This document shows positions 30,964 through 41,321 of a stretch of 64,000 bases of DNA, in pieces. The stretch's first letter is position 1; each line of letters starts with the position of its first letter. The DNA lies in the NCBI GenBank assembly GCA_006386115.1, contig VFIW01000050.1:148540-212539 (forward strand), written 5' to 3'. The notes under the pieces are model-generated. The model searched no databases and was not told the DNA's origin. It saw nothing but the letters and a program-made list of their open reading frames with translations. The position numbers and the translations under genes are program-made. The DNA is from Globisporangium splendens (lineage: Eukaryota > Oomycota > Peronosporomycetes > Pythiales > Pythiaceae).

Positions 30964-32838
30964 TGAAGGAGAATTGAGAACCAGGTAGCGAGGTCATCTT
31001 TTGCTTCAGAAGGCTTGTGCGGCTCTTGTATTCGTTGAGATGCAAATAACGGCATTATTATCCACAGGAGCCGTGAAGAATGCTTACGGTGGCTGCTGTC
31101 TCAGAGAACAACTGAGACGTGGAGAATCCTTGGATAGGTCCTCCCAGATGGCTTCGAGTTACAAATGAACACAGCACCTTTTTGAAGCGTATTTATGTCC
31201 GTCTTCGCGTACACGGAGGCACACTGGTGGCCATCTTTTTTTGCTGAAGCTGTTATCTATACGATCCTCCCTCCATACAGCTTGAGGTGGTGCTTCGCTC
31301 CTCTCAACTCAACGAAGCGTGTCAGATTGGCGAAAATCTGCAGAGATCTGCTGCTTCGGACGAACGATTACCCAGAGTCGAGTTGAACTTTCGCGACGTA
31401 TCGGCAATTAAGTGAGATGGCAACCATGACGCAGTAGTGCAAGCACCCACTGTCTTTTCTGCTTGCCCAACACAAAGCCATGGCGGCATCTCCTCCTCGG
31501 TAGTTGCGTTCATGTCATCAGCGGAGCCGTTGTCACGTTGTGCTATTCACGTCCCTAACTCATCTCATCGGATCGCGTTCCAAAATTTACAAAACTGGCG
31601 AAATAAAACTAGTTGAGCCGCAAATCCTTGGCGCACGCTCTCGTTCATTTGCATCCTCCTTGACGAGCTCACCAAAACACTGTCAAAATGGTTCCATGAG
31701 ATCTTGACTGAGTGTCACCGCTAGGCATTAGGCTGATTCTTCGAATGCCACTACTGCTAGGAAACAGGTTGGTTGAGGACCCGGCAACATCAAGCCTCAA
31801 ATGATCTTCCAGCTTGATGCAACAGCCGAGGATTAATGGCCAGCTCACCGCAATTTCCGCCACCAGGTCTTTTCCCAGTGGAGTTGCAATGGATCGCTGG
31901 ATCTCGAAAATCTGATAACTAGAAATCGAAAATAGGAAATGCGTAAAATCGGTATTTTGAGAATGAGCCAAGCTGAAAAAGAGACTGGAGATCTTTTGCG
32001 GCACAGCCTCAAGGAAACGCGTCTTTAGAGCCTTGAAGTTGGCGCTTTTGTAGGTGCTGTCTGCCCCTAGTCCTTGGAGGAGCCGTACCCTGTCGCACGA
32101 CGCCGTCGGGAACGAGTTTAGCCTGCCAGCTGAGTCAAAATGATGCGATGCCTTTCCATCCCCTGCTCCTCCCCAGCTGCTGCGTCAGGGGACTGCTCCG
32201 GAAGCTCTTCGTTTGCTTTGTTTTTATAGGATGCTGCTGAAAAATGCCAAGGTTCTCCCGCGCCTGGTCGTTGTGTAACAAGCGAGCTAAAATGACGCCC
32301 CGCTCTTCACCGTTCCTCTCCTACCGGTATCGTACCCAGCTGTTTGGTCAGACGGCAAGGAGCGTTTGCGTCTCGAATTTCGATTGCTTCGAGTCGAAGC
32401 AATCAAGTGCTTGCAAATCTTCGATTGGGATCACAGTGTTGGATTAATCCACACACATATATAGGTGTGTTGTAATGAATGGTGTGTCCTACCCAAGCAG
32501 TGCTGTCCCCCGACTCTCTCCAAAGTGACGAGTGCTTTCGAGCATGTTGTCGCGGTTGAAGTGGTAATAGGAAGTGATCAATATCAGTCGACCTCTTGCC
32601 GCTGATTTGCTGCCATTCTCAGGAACCTGGGAACATCCAAATGCCAAATATGCCGAAGAATATTGCTGCTATCCCAAGCACCCACCTCACGGCATTGCAG
32701 GAAGCAGAATCCTTTCGCTCAAGCAACTCGATGAATCTCGCATTTTACAACAACAATGTTCCTTTTGGGTTGCCCAGCATAAATATTTATCGCTGCCTAT
32801 CGTTTATAACGAAATCTGCTTGCATGAAGACCACTTGA
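30964..32838. other. Gene-poor stretch
   Basis: Nearly 1.9 kb without a convincing coding region. The plus strand holds a short perfect inverted repeat at 32382-32404 (11-base arms GATTGCTTCGA and TCGAAGCAATC, one-base centre). Short ORFs on both strands lack recognisable motifs. Confidence 0.45.
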
Positions 32839-33636
32839 TTAAAACAGACACTCGAAGAGGTGGTGCAGGTCTTGGTCCGAAAGCACACCACCCGAGGCGG
32901 TCGTGACCTTGTGGTGGATCAACTTTGGGAGCTGGGTCTGATTTAGAGGCTGCGATGGAAACTGGCTGCGTGGGTGGAAGTGATGCGCATGGATCGTTCC
33001 ACTAGGGATAAACACCCCAGACGTCGCAGGAGCCTCGCGGAGGTACTCTTTACTCGGCGGTTCAATCGACGAGGTGGCAGGGAATGAAGATGTAGTCGGG
33101 CTGTTGTTATTCGCGTGGCTCTGCTGACGTCCATAGCGACGGAGCGTGTTTGCCAACCCGTGCTGCGTCTTCATGTGGCGCGTCAAGTTGCCTGCCGTGC
33201 TGAACGTCTTGCCACAGCCAGGCAACACGCAACTGTGCACCGCGCTACCAGCATGCACCTTCTGGTGCTTCGCCAACATCTCCTGACTCGTAAAGATGCG
33301 CGTGCAGCCGGCAACCGGACACTCCATCTTGTGCAACGCATGCAATCGTTTGTGACGAGCCAAGTTTCCCGACGTGCTAAAACGCTTGCCGCACGACTTG
33401 ATCGGACACTGGTGGGGTTGCTCGCCCGTGTGGGTCTTCATGTGCTCATGGAGCGTGAACTTGCGGTGGAAGCGTCCGCCGCAGTTGGCAAACGGGCATA
33501 CAAACGGACGGTCTTGGCTTGGATCTTGGACACGATAGCTATGGTGGCTGTGTCCTCGAACTTGCTGCTGTTCATACTGGAGCGGAAGTTCATGGTGGAA
33601 CAGTTCAGGAAGCGGCGTGGCGATCGAAGAGGTCAT
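32839..33636 (-). CDS. C2H2 zinc-finger protein, four fingers (paralogue A)
   Basis: 265 residues from the ATG at 33636. Four tandem C2H2 fingers cover about residues 42-165; finger 1 is Cys-x4-Cys, and the others follow with a TGEQP linker after finger 1. This arrangement suggests sequence-specific DNA binding in the nucleus, perhaps as a transcription factor. The N-terminus is Ser/Pro/His-rich, the C-terminus Ser/Thr/Pro/His-rich and ends in DLHHLFECLF. A reading further upstream (to 34143) is ignored because a good core promoter sits at 33748-33764. The finger region is almost identical at DNA level to paralogues B and C, while the flanks have diverged. Confidence 0.85.
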   Translation of the reverse strand: MTSSIATPLPELFHHELPLQYEQQQVRGHSHHSYRVQDPSQDRPFVCPFANCGGRFHRKFTLHEHMKTHTGEQPHQCPIKSCGKRFSTSGNLARHKRLHALHKMECPVAGCTRIFTSQEMLAKHQKVHAGSAVHSCVLPGCGKTFSTAGNLTRHMKTQHGLANTLRRYGRQQSHANNNSPTTSSFPATSSIEPPSKEYLREAPATSGVFIPSGTIHAHHFHPRSQFPSQPLNQTQLPKLIHHKVTTASGGVLSDQDLHHLFECLF

Positions 33637-33747
33637 CTTAGTAGATGGGTACTCGAGACAGTGGCTTGTGGGGAGTTCGAGCAGATTCGATAGTGTGGAA
33701 GCAAGAGGAGGAGTTGTCTGTGGCAACTCTGCGTTCTCGGGGTGACG

Positions 33748-33764
33748 CTTTTGAAAAAGTGAGC
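33748..33764 (-). promoter_or_regulatory. Inr/FPR-type core promoter, paralogue A
   Basis: On the minus strand GCTCACTTTTTCAAAAG, 112 bases upstream of the ATG at 33636 and equivalent to sites before paralogues B and C. Confidence 0.6.
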
Positions 33765-35808
33765 TGCAAGTGGTTGCGCACGGGAGGGGGCGGAGTGGGA
33801 TCGGTTTGATTGGGGGTGTGTGTGCCATGGGTGAATCGCTCGCTCGAGTGGCACACGGTGAATTGCTGATTACGATTGCAGACAGGGCAAGGTACAGTGC
33901 CGAAACCGCAGGTTGGCGTGAACGAGCATGTATAATAGTTTTTGTAGATCCCCCATTTCCCCCCAAAAATGTCACCCACAGCCCATTCCACGATTTTACG
34001 AAACAGCGATTACAGTTTTTCGCTTCTGGCTTAAAATCACAAGAACTCCAGGATGCATGCCATGATAGCCCCACAACATGAAGCGAGTCAGCTTCACTGC
34101 TCCGGTTACAACCAATAACCGGGATCTGAAGGCGGCATTGCATCAGCTCGACAAACGAAGTTGTGAAAGAGAATCAGCAAAACCGACAATCTGAGACTCC
34201 ATGAAAATCGAGGTTGCAATGCTATAATTGACAAATGCAAAAGACTATTCATGACGAATCTAGCAAGAGCGACTGCTTCGTTACGCGGTATGGTAGTATG
34301 CAGACGTCCTCCACCGCCTGGGGAGGTGGAATCGTCAAATATGACGCTCATTATTGCAAATGCTAGGAATTCTAGCGTCAATGCACTTTTACATAACCAT
34401 AACAAAATACGGATTTAGACAAATCGAGGTTATTTTGCATCCGCGCCAGTCACTGGAGCAGCAAATGTGCTGGGCATTGAATGACTGCAAATCGCGAAGG
34501 ATAACTGGTTCACGCCTCTCTGTGCAATCACCTCCTCTATTGGTGAAGCGGGTAGCCACGCAGGCTTCATCGCGGGTAAAAACAAACTAATCGCACTCCA
34601 TCGCATTCGTCCGCCCATAGGACGCTGTGCAGTCCACATACACCATCGAATTGGCGGTTGGACATGGATCATCATCTTGAGCAGGCCAGAATGACCCAGG
34701 TCTTGCACCAACTTGCCGTGTTGCAACGGGTTGCGACCATCACTGGCAAATCGCGCATGAAGATAGCTGTCAACTTTTGCAGCACATTTTTGGGGCACAG
34801 GGATAATCTTGTTACTCGCTGAGAAAGTTTTCTCGCTCTCGTTTCCCTATGGTTCTCTTTCACAGATGGCATGGTGCCACATCAGCCCAGGAAATGCACA
34901 GACTGTATATGTGCAGTGAAGATTTGCTGCCGCATCCGTCTTGAGGTGCTTGTGGTGCCGCGGACACAACGATGCGACCTGATGCTGCCATCCTGATTGA
35001 GGCGCGAGTAGAGAAAACGCTGAGCTGCCACAAACAGTCGAATCTGTGAGTCAATTCCTGTTTGCAGTGCACACTTCCCAAATGCTGATCATTCTTAGCC
35101 ACAACGAGAGAGCATGTGCTGATAAAGATCTTTCGACTATCAACTGTCGCTATTGGATATCCATATCCTAAACTGCACATTTCAAGACATGGCTGGAGTG
35201 TCGCTGTGCCAAGGCAGCTGATGGTGAAAAGTCTGATGGCGTTAATGCACGATTGTAGCCTGTCAGAGGACAAAAAGAGAAAAGATGCGTGCCAATAATG
35301 TTTCTTGGTTGACTCTCTTGTTTTCTGCAGTGCTCTCTCGGGTATCCGGTGGCTTGCCAGCCTGTCATCGTTTCAATTAACCCGCTGCCTTTGCTCCACT
35401 TGATCTTTTTTGATAGTATGCAGAATATCCGTGTGTGTTGAAGCACATGGCTCGCCTGCTGCTTCACGACGATCCATCCCCAACGCGAAGCAAGCGCCAG
35501 ATGGACGCGAGTTGACCCGTGTAATGCCTCCCAATTGCGCAAATAAACACGGGCAAAGCTACGATGCGAGGGACGTTCAACAGCAGTTCCCGCGTGCATG
35601 AATCTTTCCCAGCCTGGGTCGACGTCATTCCATCCCCGTTGATGACTCCCACACACGAGATACTTGTGAGATGTACTAAACAACAGCACATAAGTGCATC
35701 GCAAACGCTGGAGAAAATTTTGGGCATATTTGGTTAGGAAGACAAGATCATTTAGAGTAGAACGAGGCAAAGTGAGTTCATTTTCTTGTCCAAAAGTCTA
35801 TCAATAAT
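33765..35808. other. Intergenic
   Basis: About 2 kb between zinc-finger paralogues A and B with no supported gene. Short ORFs on both strands have no motif and no conserved counterpart in the B-C interval. Confidence 0.45.
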
Positions 35809-36651
35809 TTAGAACAGGCATTCAAAAAGGTCGCGAATATCTGCTTGGGTAAGAACATTACCAGTTGGGAACTGGTGGCTCTCTCCTTGAAAAAGCTGCG
35901 TCTGGGCTTGAGTCTGAGGCGGCATGTGGTGCCGGTGGCGCCAATGCGACTCGACATGCGCGACTGGGGCATTGTAAAACAGTTGAAGCATCGGTGGTGG
36001 ACTAATGAACATGACAGGAGGGAACTCGCCATTTGGAGACTCGTTTGGCGAAGACATGGCAGGCGAAGACGGAGCAGTGCCGCAATGGCTGCTCACGCTG
36101 CTCGTTGGACTTGACGACTCGCTGTGATAGTGAGTGAGCTGCATCGGGGGTTGTCCCCTGAAGCGGCGGAACGAACTCGAAAGCCCGTGCTGCGTCTTCA
36201 TGTGGCGCGTCAAGTTGCCTGCCGTGCTGAACGTCTTGCCACAGCCAGGCAACACACAACTGTGCACCGCGCTACCAGCATGCACCTTCTGGTGCTTCGC
36301 CAACATCTCCTGACTCGTAAAGATGCGCGTGCAGCCGGCAACCGGACACTCCATCTTGTGCAACGCATGCAATCGTTTGTGACGAGCCAAGTTTCCCGAC
36401 GTGCTGAAACGCTTGCCGCACGACTTGATCGGACACTGGTGGGGTTGCTCGCCCGTGTGTGTCTTCATGTGCTCATGGAGCGTGAACTTGCGGTGGAAGC
36501 GTCCGCCGCAGTTGGTAAACGGGCACACAAACGGACGGTCTTGGCTTGGCTCGCGGAAGCGGAGACCGCTGCTGGCGAGCTGGTGCTGCGGAGATTGCGT
36601 TGGAGGCTCGAGGTAGAGTTGAGGACGCGGCGTGGTGATCGACGTGGCCAT
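35809..36651 (-). CDS. C2H2 zinc-finger protein, four fingers (paralogue B)
   Basis: 280 residues, with the same four-finger block at about residues 38-160. Compared with A, the block differs at only a few bases. The N-terminus shares the LRFREPSQDRPF segment with paralogue C. After the fingers comes a Ser/Pro-rich region that contains a short P-P-x-M-x-F-I-S/A-P-P stretch similar to C, and the protein ends in DIRDLFECLF. It is likely a nuclear DNA-binding protein. The ATG lies 34 bases after a strong core promoter motif. Confidence 0.87.
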   Translation of the reverse strand: MATSITTPRPQLYLEPPTQSPQHQLASSGLRFREPSQDRPFVCPFTNCGGRFHRKFTLHEHMKTHTGEQPHQCPIKSCGKRFSTSGNLARHKRLHALHKMECPVAGCTRIFTSQEMLAKHQKVHAGSAVHSCVLPGCGKTFSTAGNLTRHMKTQHGLSSSFRRFRGQPPMQLTHYHSESSSPTSSVSSHCGTAPSSPAMSSPNESPNGEFPPVMFISPPPMLQLFYNAPVAHVESHWRHRHHMPPQTQAQTQLFQGESHQFPTGNVLTQADIRDLFECLF

Positions 36652-36684
36652 AGTGGGGCAGCGAGGGTGGTGCTCGTTTCGGCT

Positions 36685-36701
36685 GATTTTGGAAAGTGAG
36701 C
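36685..36701 (-). promoter_or_regulatory. Inr/FPR-type core promoter, paralogue B
   Basis: Minus-strand GCTCACTTTCCAAAATC, close to the oomycete consensus and 34 bases upstream of the ATG at 36651. Confidence 0.65.
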
Positions 36702-37451
36702 TGCTCAGTCCAGGAGGTCAAGTGCACCTTTTCGTTTACTGTGAGCAGCAGAAGTAATAACCACCCTCCACGCAGAAGACGGGGCTATAATTCGAGCATT
36801 GCGCTGTTGTAGGGGCTTTGGCCACAATCTGTTTGTCGCCAAATGCTTTTCTAAATGCCTCTGGAGTCATACATTAAGCGGCACTTTCCCCACAAACTTA
36901 GGAGATCCGTCTCTACCTTACTTTCGCTAGACTGGCTGGCGATTGTAAAGTCTGGAAGTCTGGACTCGGTGGCAATCTGGGTCTACAGATGATGTTCACA
37001 TTTGTCGAAATATCCTTTTTCAAAGTTGCAAGTCCCATCGAGAGGTATAGATATTTCAAATTGAATATCCACACGCTTGCATGGACGTTAACGAGAGGGA
37101 TAAGAGTGTGAAAGCTGACATTTTCTCCATGCTCGTCCTCTTCATTCGCATGAAGCAAGAACTTGTGCGCATCTGTCCGGAGCAAGTCTCCCATGGGATT
37201 GTGCTCTTTAAAATAGTCGCGAGTTTGTCAAGTCCCAATCCTGGTTATTGCATCCTGACCCAGCTTGTCAGCACAAGCCACTGCTCCCTATCAAGAGCCC
37301 ACGTGTCCCAGATCCTCCTTCGTTTCGCCCAGCGCGCTTGCCATTAGTGTGAGTTTTTCCAGCGGATTTGAACACGCACATATAAGTTAGTCGAGCGTGT
37401 ATGCAGTACGTCTGTCCGGGGTCTTAACAGCTCATTTCAGTATCTTTTAAC
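36702..37451. other. Intergenic
   Basis: No supported gene. Just before its end an Inr-like GCTCATTTC (37431-37439) and a TATA-like ACATATAAG (37378-37386) precede the small ORF at 37452. Confidence 0.45.
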
Positions 37452-37823
37452 ATGGGAGAGGCTGCGACATCCGCGCGTTTGATCATTTGCTTGCTTCTGT
37501 TTTCTTGTCTTCAACCCGAATGGTCATACAACGAGCTGTTTGTCCACGTAAGCGTTCGGCTGCTAAACACACGTAGAGGAGGATATGAACTAATTTATGC
37601 ACAAGAACAACAGAATCGGATCGTAAAAGCCAGTCGACGTGCCTTATTATCAGGCAGCCCAGGTGTACAAACTCTTATGAAAACACAAAGTATACAATGG
37701 CGGCTGGGGGCAATGAATCCCACGAAATTTGATGCCACATGCTTTATTTATCGTGGCCTCACTGCCGCCAGACACACTCGACGGTGTGTAGTGTCTTACA
37801 GCAAAGCACTTGCGCAAGTCTAG
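37452..37823 (+). CDS. Possible small secreted protein, unknown
   Basis: A 123-residue ORF with a good-looking signal peptide (short N-region, then LIICLLLFSCL, cleavage possible near residue 26). Its ATG lies 12 bases after GCTCATTTC, an Inr-like string. The mature part is basic and has no RxLR motif, repeat or known domain. Composition is not clearly coding, so it may be a chance ORF. It stands alone between zinc-finger paralogues B and C, on the opposite strand. Confidence 0.35.
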   Translation: MGEAATSARLIICLLLFSCLQPEWSYNELFVHVSVRLLNTRRGGYELIYAQEQQNRIVKASRRALLSGSPGVQTLMKTQSIQWRLGAMNPTKFDATCFIYRGLTAARHTRRCVVSYSKALAQV

Positions 37824-38134
37824 TAGTAAAAGTTGATATCTTCAGCTCACTTTGGTGAACCGTCATAATTCGAAAAAGAAGAGCGGTTTTGCGAGTTTGA
37901 GTCCCACTGGCGCCTAGTTTTGCTTGAAGCAGGAGGGAGTCACGCCATTTAAAGTTTCAGCAATAGAAATCGCGATCAGCATGCAGAAACACGCACCGAA
38001 CTTTTGGTCTCATAAAATGAAGAAATGATAATAAAAACAAAAGCGTATATTTTGTGTCTTTTGCTTGCGCGTGCTTCATAAATAAATAGCTACTCCACAA
38101 TGCGTGGCACATTCGATGCTAAGCAAACAAGCGT

Positions 38135-38992
38135 TTAGAACAGGCATTCAAAGAGGTGCTGCAGATCCGTGTCCGAGAGCACGGCTGCCGTTGGGAACTG
38201 GTGGTGCACGTGCTGCGGGAGGTGCATTTGGACTGGAGGTTGCTGCGGGAAGCGGAGGTGCATCTGATCGAACGGTTGGCGCTCCGAAGGAGGAGCAATG
38301 AACAGCAAACGCTCGTAGTCCACCATTGGAAACTCCTCGTTTGGAGACTCGTTCGAAGACGAAGCAGGCGAGGAGACAGCGGTGTGGTGGCTACTCGTAC
38401 TGTGCGTTGGGCTCAACGATTTGCTGAAGCTCTTCATATCGCCGTGACGAACGTTGTGCGATTGGTGGTGACGGCTCGGACGATGCAGCGAGTTGGACAA
38501 TCCGTGCTGCGTCTTCATGTGGCGCGTCAAGTTGCCTGCCGTGCTGAACGTCTTGCCACAGCCAGGCAACACACAACTGTGCACCGCGCTACCAGCATGC
38601 ACCTTCTGGTGCTTCGCCAACATCTCCTGACTCGTAAAGATGCGCGTGCAGCCGGCAACCGGACACTCCATCTTGTGCAACGCATGCAATCGTTTGTGAC
38701 GAGCCAAGTTTCCCGACGTGCTAAAACGCTTGCCGCACGACTTGATCGGACACTGGTGGGGTTGCTCGCCCGTGTGGGTCTTCATGTGCTCATGGAGCGT
38801 GAACTTGCGGTGGAAGCGTCCGCCGCAGTTGGCAAACGGGCACACAAACGGACGGTCTTGGCTTGGCTCGCGGAAGCGGAGACCGCTGCTGGTGAGACGT
38901 TGCTTGGGCGATTGCGTTGGCTGCGGAGGCTGCTGGTGCAACGGGGACTGATGCAGCAGCTGGGGGATCGACGAGATGACGGACATGGCCAT
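38135..38992 (-). CDS. C2H2 zinc-finger protein, four fingers (paralogue C)
   Basis: 285 residues from the ATG at 38992, aligned with the start of paralogue B; a further ATG two codons on is equally possible. The four-finger block lies at about residues 43-165. The Gln/Pro/His-rich N-terminus and Ser/His-rich C-terminus look disordered, and the last residues are DLQHLFECLF. A near-perfect core promoter (39100-39115) precedes it. It belongs with A and B to a tandem array, all on the minus strand, so they probably arose by tandem duplication. Confidence 0.87.
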   Translation of the reverse strand: MAMSVISSIPQLLHQSPLHQQPPQPTQSPKQRLTSSGLRFREPSQDRPFVCPFANCGGRFHRKFTLHEHMKTHTGEQPHQCPIKSCGKRFSTSGNLARHKRLHALHKMECPVAGCTRIFTSQEMLAKHQKVHAGSAVHSCVLPGCGKTFSTAGNLTRHMKTQHGLSNSLHRPSRHHQSHNVRHGDMKSFSKSLSPTHSTSSHHTAVSSPASSSNESPNEEFPMVDYERLLFIAPPSERQPFDQMHLRFPQQPPVQMHLPQHVHHQFPTAAVLSDTDLQHLFECLF

Positions 38993-39099
38993 GATGATAG
39001 TTGCTGTTGATAAGACTCGAATGCGATTGGGAAATGGACCAAAGTAGTGCAGCAAGGATTTGTAAATACGCTTGCTGACTCCACTGCTCGGGTGGCTTT

Positions 39100-39115
39100 A
39101 ATTTGTGAAATGAGC
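39100..39115 (-). promoter_or_regulatory. Inr/FPR-type core promoter, paralogue C
   Basis: Minus-strand GCTCATTTCACAAATT matches the oomycete consensus GCTCATTYYNCAWTTT at all but one position, 108 bases upstream of the ATG at 38992. Confidence 0.75.
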
Positions 39116-41283
39116 TCTTGACTCTTGCGGGACTGATTTGCTTTTGAGTTGAGTCGAGGGTGCCCTGGGTGATCGATGGGCTTGATCGGTTGTGGCGACG
39201 CAAAGGAGACCGTACGGACTGAACTCAGGATTATGTGCAGATTACGGGTGGGTGTGGTCCAGCCAGCATCCGTAGGAAAGTGGCTGTTTTGTCACCCCTT
39301 CGACGGGTATAGAAAGGACAGGATTCTAGGCGATACTCTCCTGATGAGGGACGTGTCCCAAAATGCCTAATCTCGCATACTGAATCCAAGTCGATCGAGG
39401 CGATGAAACTTTCCGCTCGCCTTGCCAGCAGATTCTGCTTTCGAGCAGCTGAATCACTCCTTTCTGGTCTGACAAACGGTTTTTCACGACCACAGCAGAT
39501 ACCGTGAACGCGGAGAGTCCATACACCTTTGTGACACATGGCGATTCCATACGTATGGAAAATGGGAATGATGCACACAGAGGAAACTCAAATACTCTGG
39601 GAATTAGCACACGCCGCCGTCGAGTCACACACGGTTTTGTCAATAAACAGATGCGGACTGGGGTCAGCTGTCGAACCACGGCACATTGCTGTTTCCTTCA
39701 ACTTGAGGTTGCAGGTGGCTGATCATAACACCGCAGACAGTACGAATCGAGAGGGAGGCGATCTTGCATTATGCACTGTCGGACAACGGCTCGAAAGCTT
39801 GGATTCTCGGTATAAAATCTCGTAACAAAGCACGGTTTTCTGCCATGTGCACAATGCAATACCACGATTTTCAAAGATGTTTATTCAAGAGCGGCACAGA
39901 ACGCACGCCTTTACAAACAACGATTGAACTACGAGAGAAATGAGATAACGCAAACCGTTGGAGACAAGATGGCGGCTGAATGCGGCGTCAATGGGAATTC
40001 GTTGCCACTCTCAGCGCGCGCGTGTCGTGTGATACCTTAGTGCACATTTGCTTGCAAACACTGCTCCGCTGCTGTTGCAGTGGGGGCGGACACAAAGACC
40101 CGAGTGAAATAGTATTTCGCTCGGCGCTATCCAAGTCTTTAAGCAATACAAGCGGCGACGCTCTCTTTTCTCCAGCTGCTGGAGTCATCTTTTGCTTGGT
40201 CACTGATCACCCTGTCTCTGACCCAACGGCAGGCGATGCGTTTCGGCACAAGAACGCGGTTCGGGCTCTCTGTGTAGCCACCTCTTGGCAGAGCCGAGCC
40301 GTAGCACGAGAAGCAACCAATTGCTTATGCGCAACGGAAAGGCCAGCGATCCTCACTCTCTCAGACTTCTGACGAGACACACGAACTGAAATCTCGCGAT
40401 TCTCAGAGAGAAAAACGAAAGGGGACTCATCATCGTCAAACCACAAAAGTCAACAACCAAACAATCGCGCAACACACAAGTGTCAAAAGAATGGAACAGC
40501 AAGACAGGAAACAAGTCAAGTCACGGACTTCGCTTCCTTTTCTGATCTGGAAAAGTCGCTCCTCGAGTTGGAGCTTCGAAGAGTGTGTACGCATGCAAAC
40601 CCAGCATCGAAAATCTGAAATACACTCGATCCGAATAAATCGAAAGATTTGATTCTCTCCACGACAAACAGCAGCAATGCGGGACAAGATCAATCCCAAG
40701 AGATGCGTATTCGAGCTCTACGGTACCCGCACATCGGAAATACAAACGCGCGTGTACTCAGCAATCGACGCACGTGTGCATCGATTTTTCTGCATGTGTC
40801 ATCCAAAAATGTAAAAACTCAAATCCAAGTCTTGGGATATATTGTGAAGGTATCACAACTGTGATGCACTGAGAGATTTTGCGAGCTGACCTGTCCTACA
40901 TCATGATTTGTAGGATTGCGCATGTTCGCAACGATCCGAGCTGCCGTTCTCCTTATGGTTGTTCCGCTTGGAAAGGCTGATTAGTTTTGTTTGCAAATTT
41001 CGTGTTTGCGCCAGGAACGCAAACAAACTAAACAGGTCGGAAAGTCGCACGATTCGAGTTGGGAGGGTTCCAGTTGGCTGCTGGCTCTTCTTTGCATGGA
41101 GCGCGGCAAAGTGATGGCGCGCATGACGTCACATGATCTCTCTATGCACGGTTCTTCAAGCCACGCACGGTACACACGACAGGCCGCGTCGATCCTGCAC
41201 TGCATTTACATTTGCGCAATTGCGTTAGAGGATTACGGTCCCCCTCCTCCACAGACCAAGTCGAAGCGAATAATCAATAAAAC

Positions 41284-41321
41284 CAAGAGAGAGGGTTGAC
41301 ATTGTCAACCTCTCTCTCTTG
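41284..41321. repeat. Near-perfect 38-nt inverted repeat
   Basis: The arm CAAGAGAGAGGGTTGACA (41284-41301) pairs with TGTCAACCTCTCTCTCTTG (41303-41321) with a single extra base. It could form a long hairpin in RNA or a cruciform in DNA. Confidence 0.8.

Noticed and set aside
33115..33693. Plus-strand ORFs opposite each zinc-finger gene, similar to one another
   Set aside because: Their similarity follows from the near-identical finger DNA on the other strand.
37452..37823. RxLR effector
   Set aside because: A leader is present but there is no RxLR or dEER motif in the expected position.
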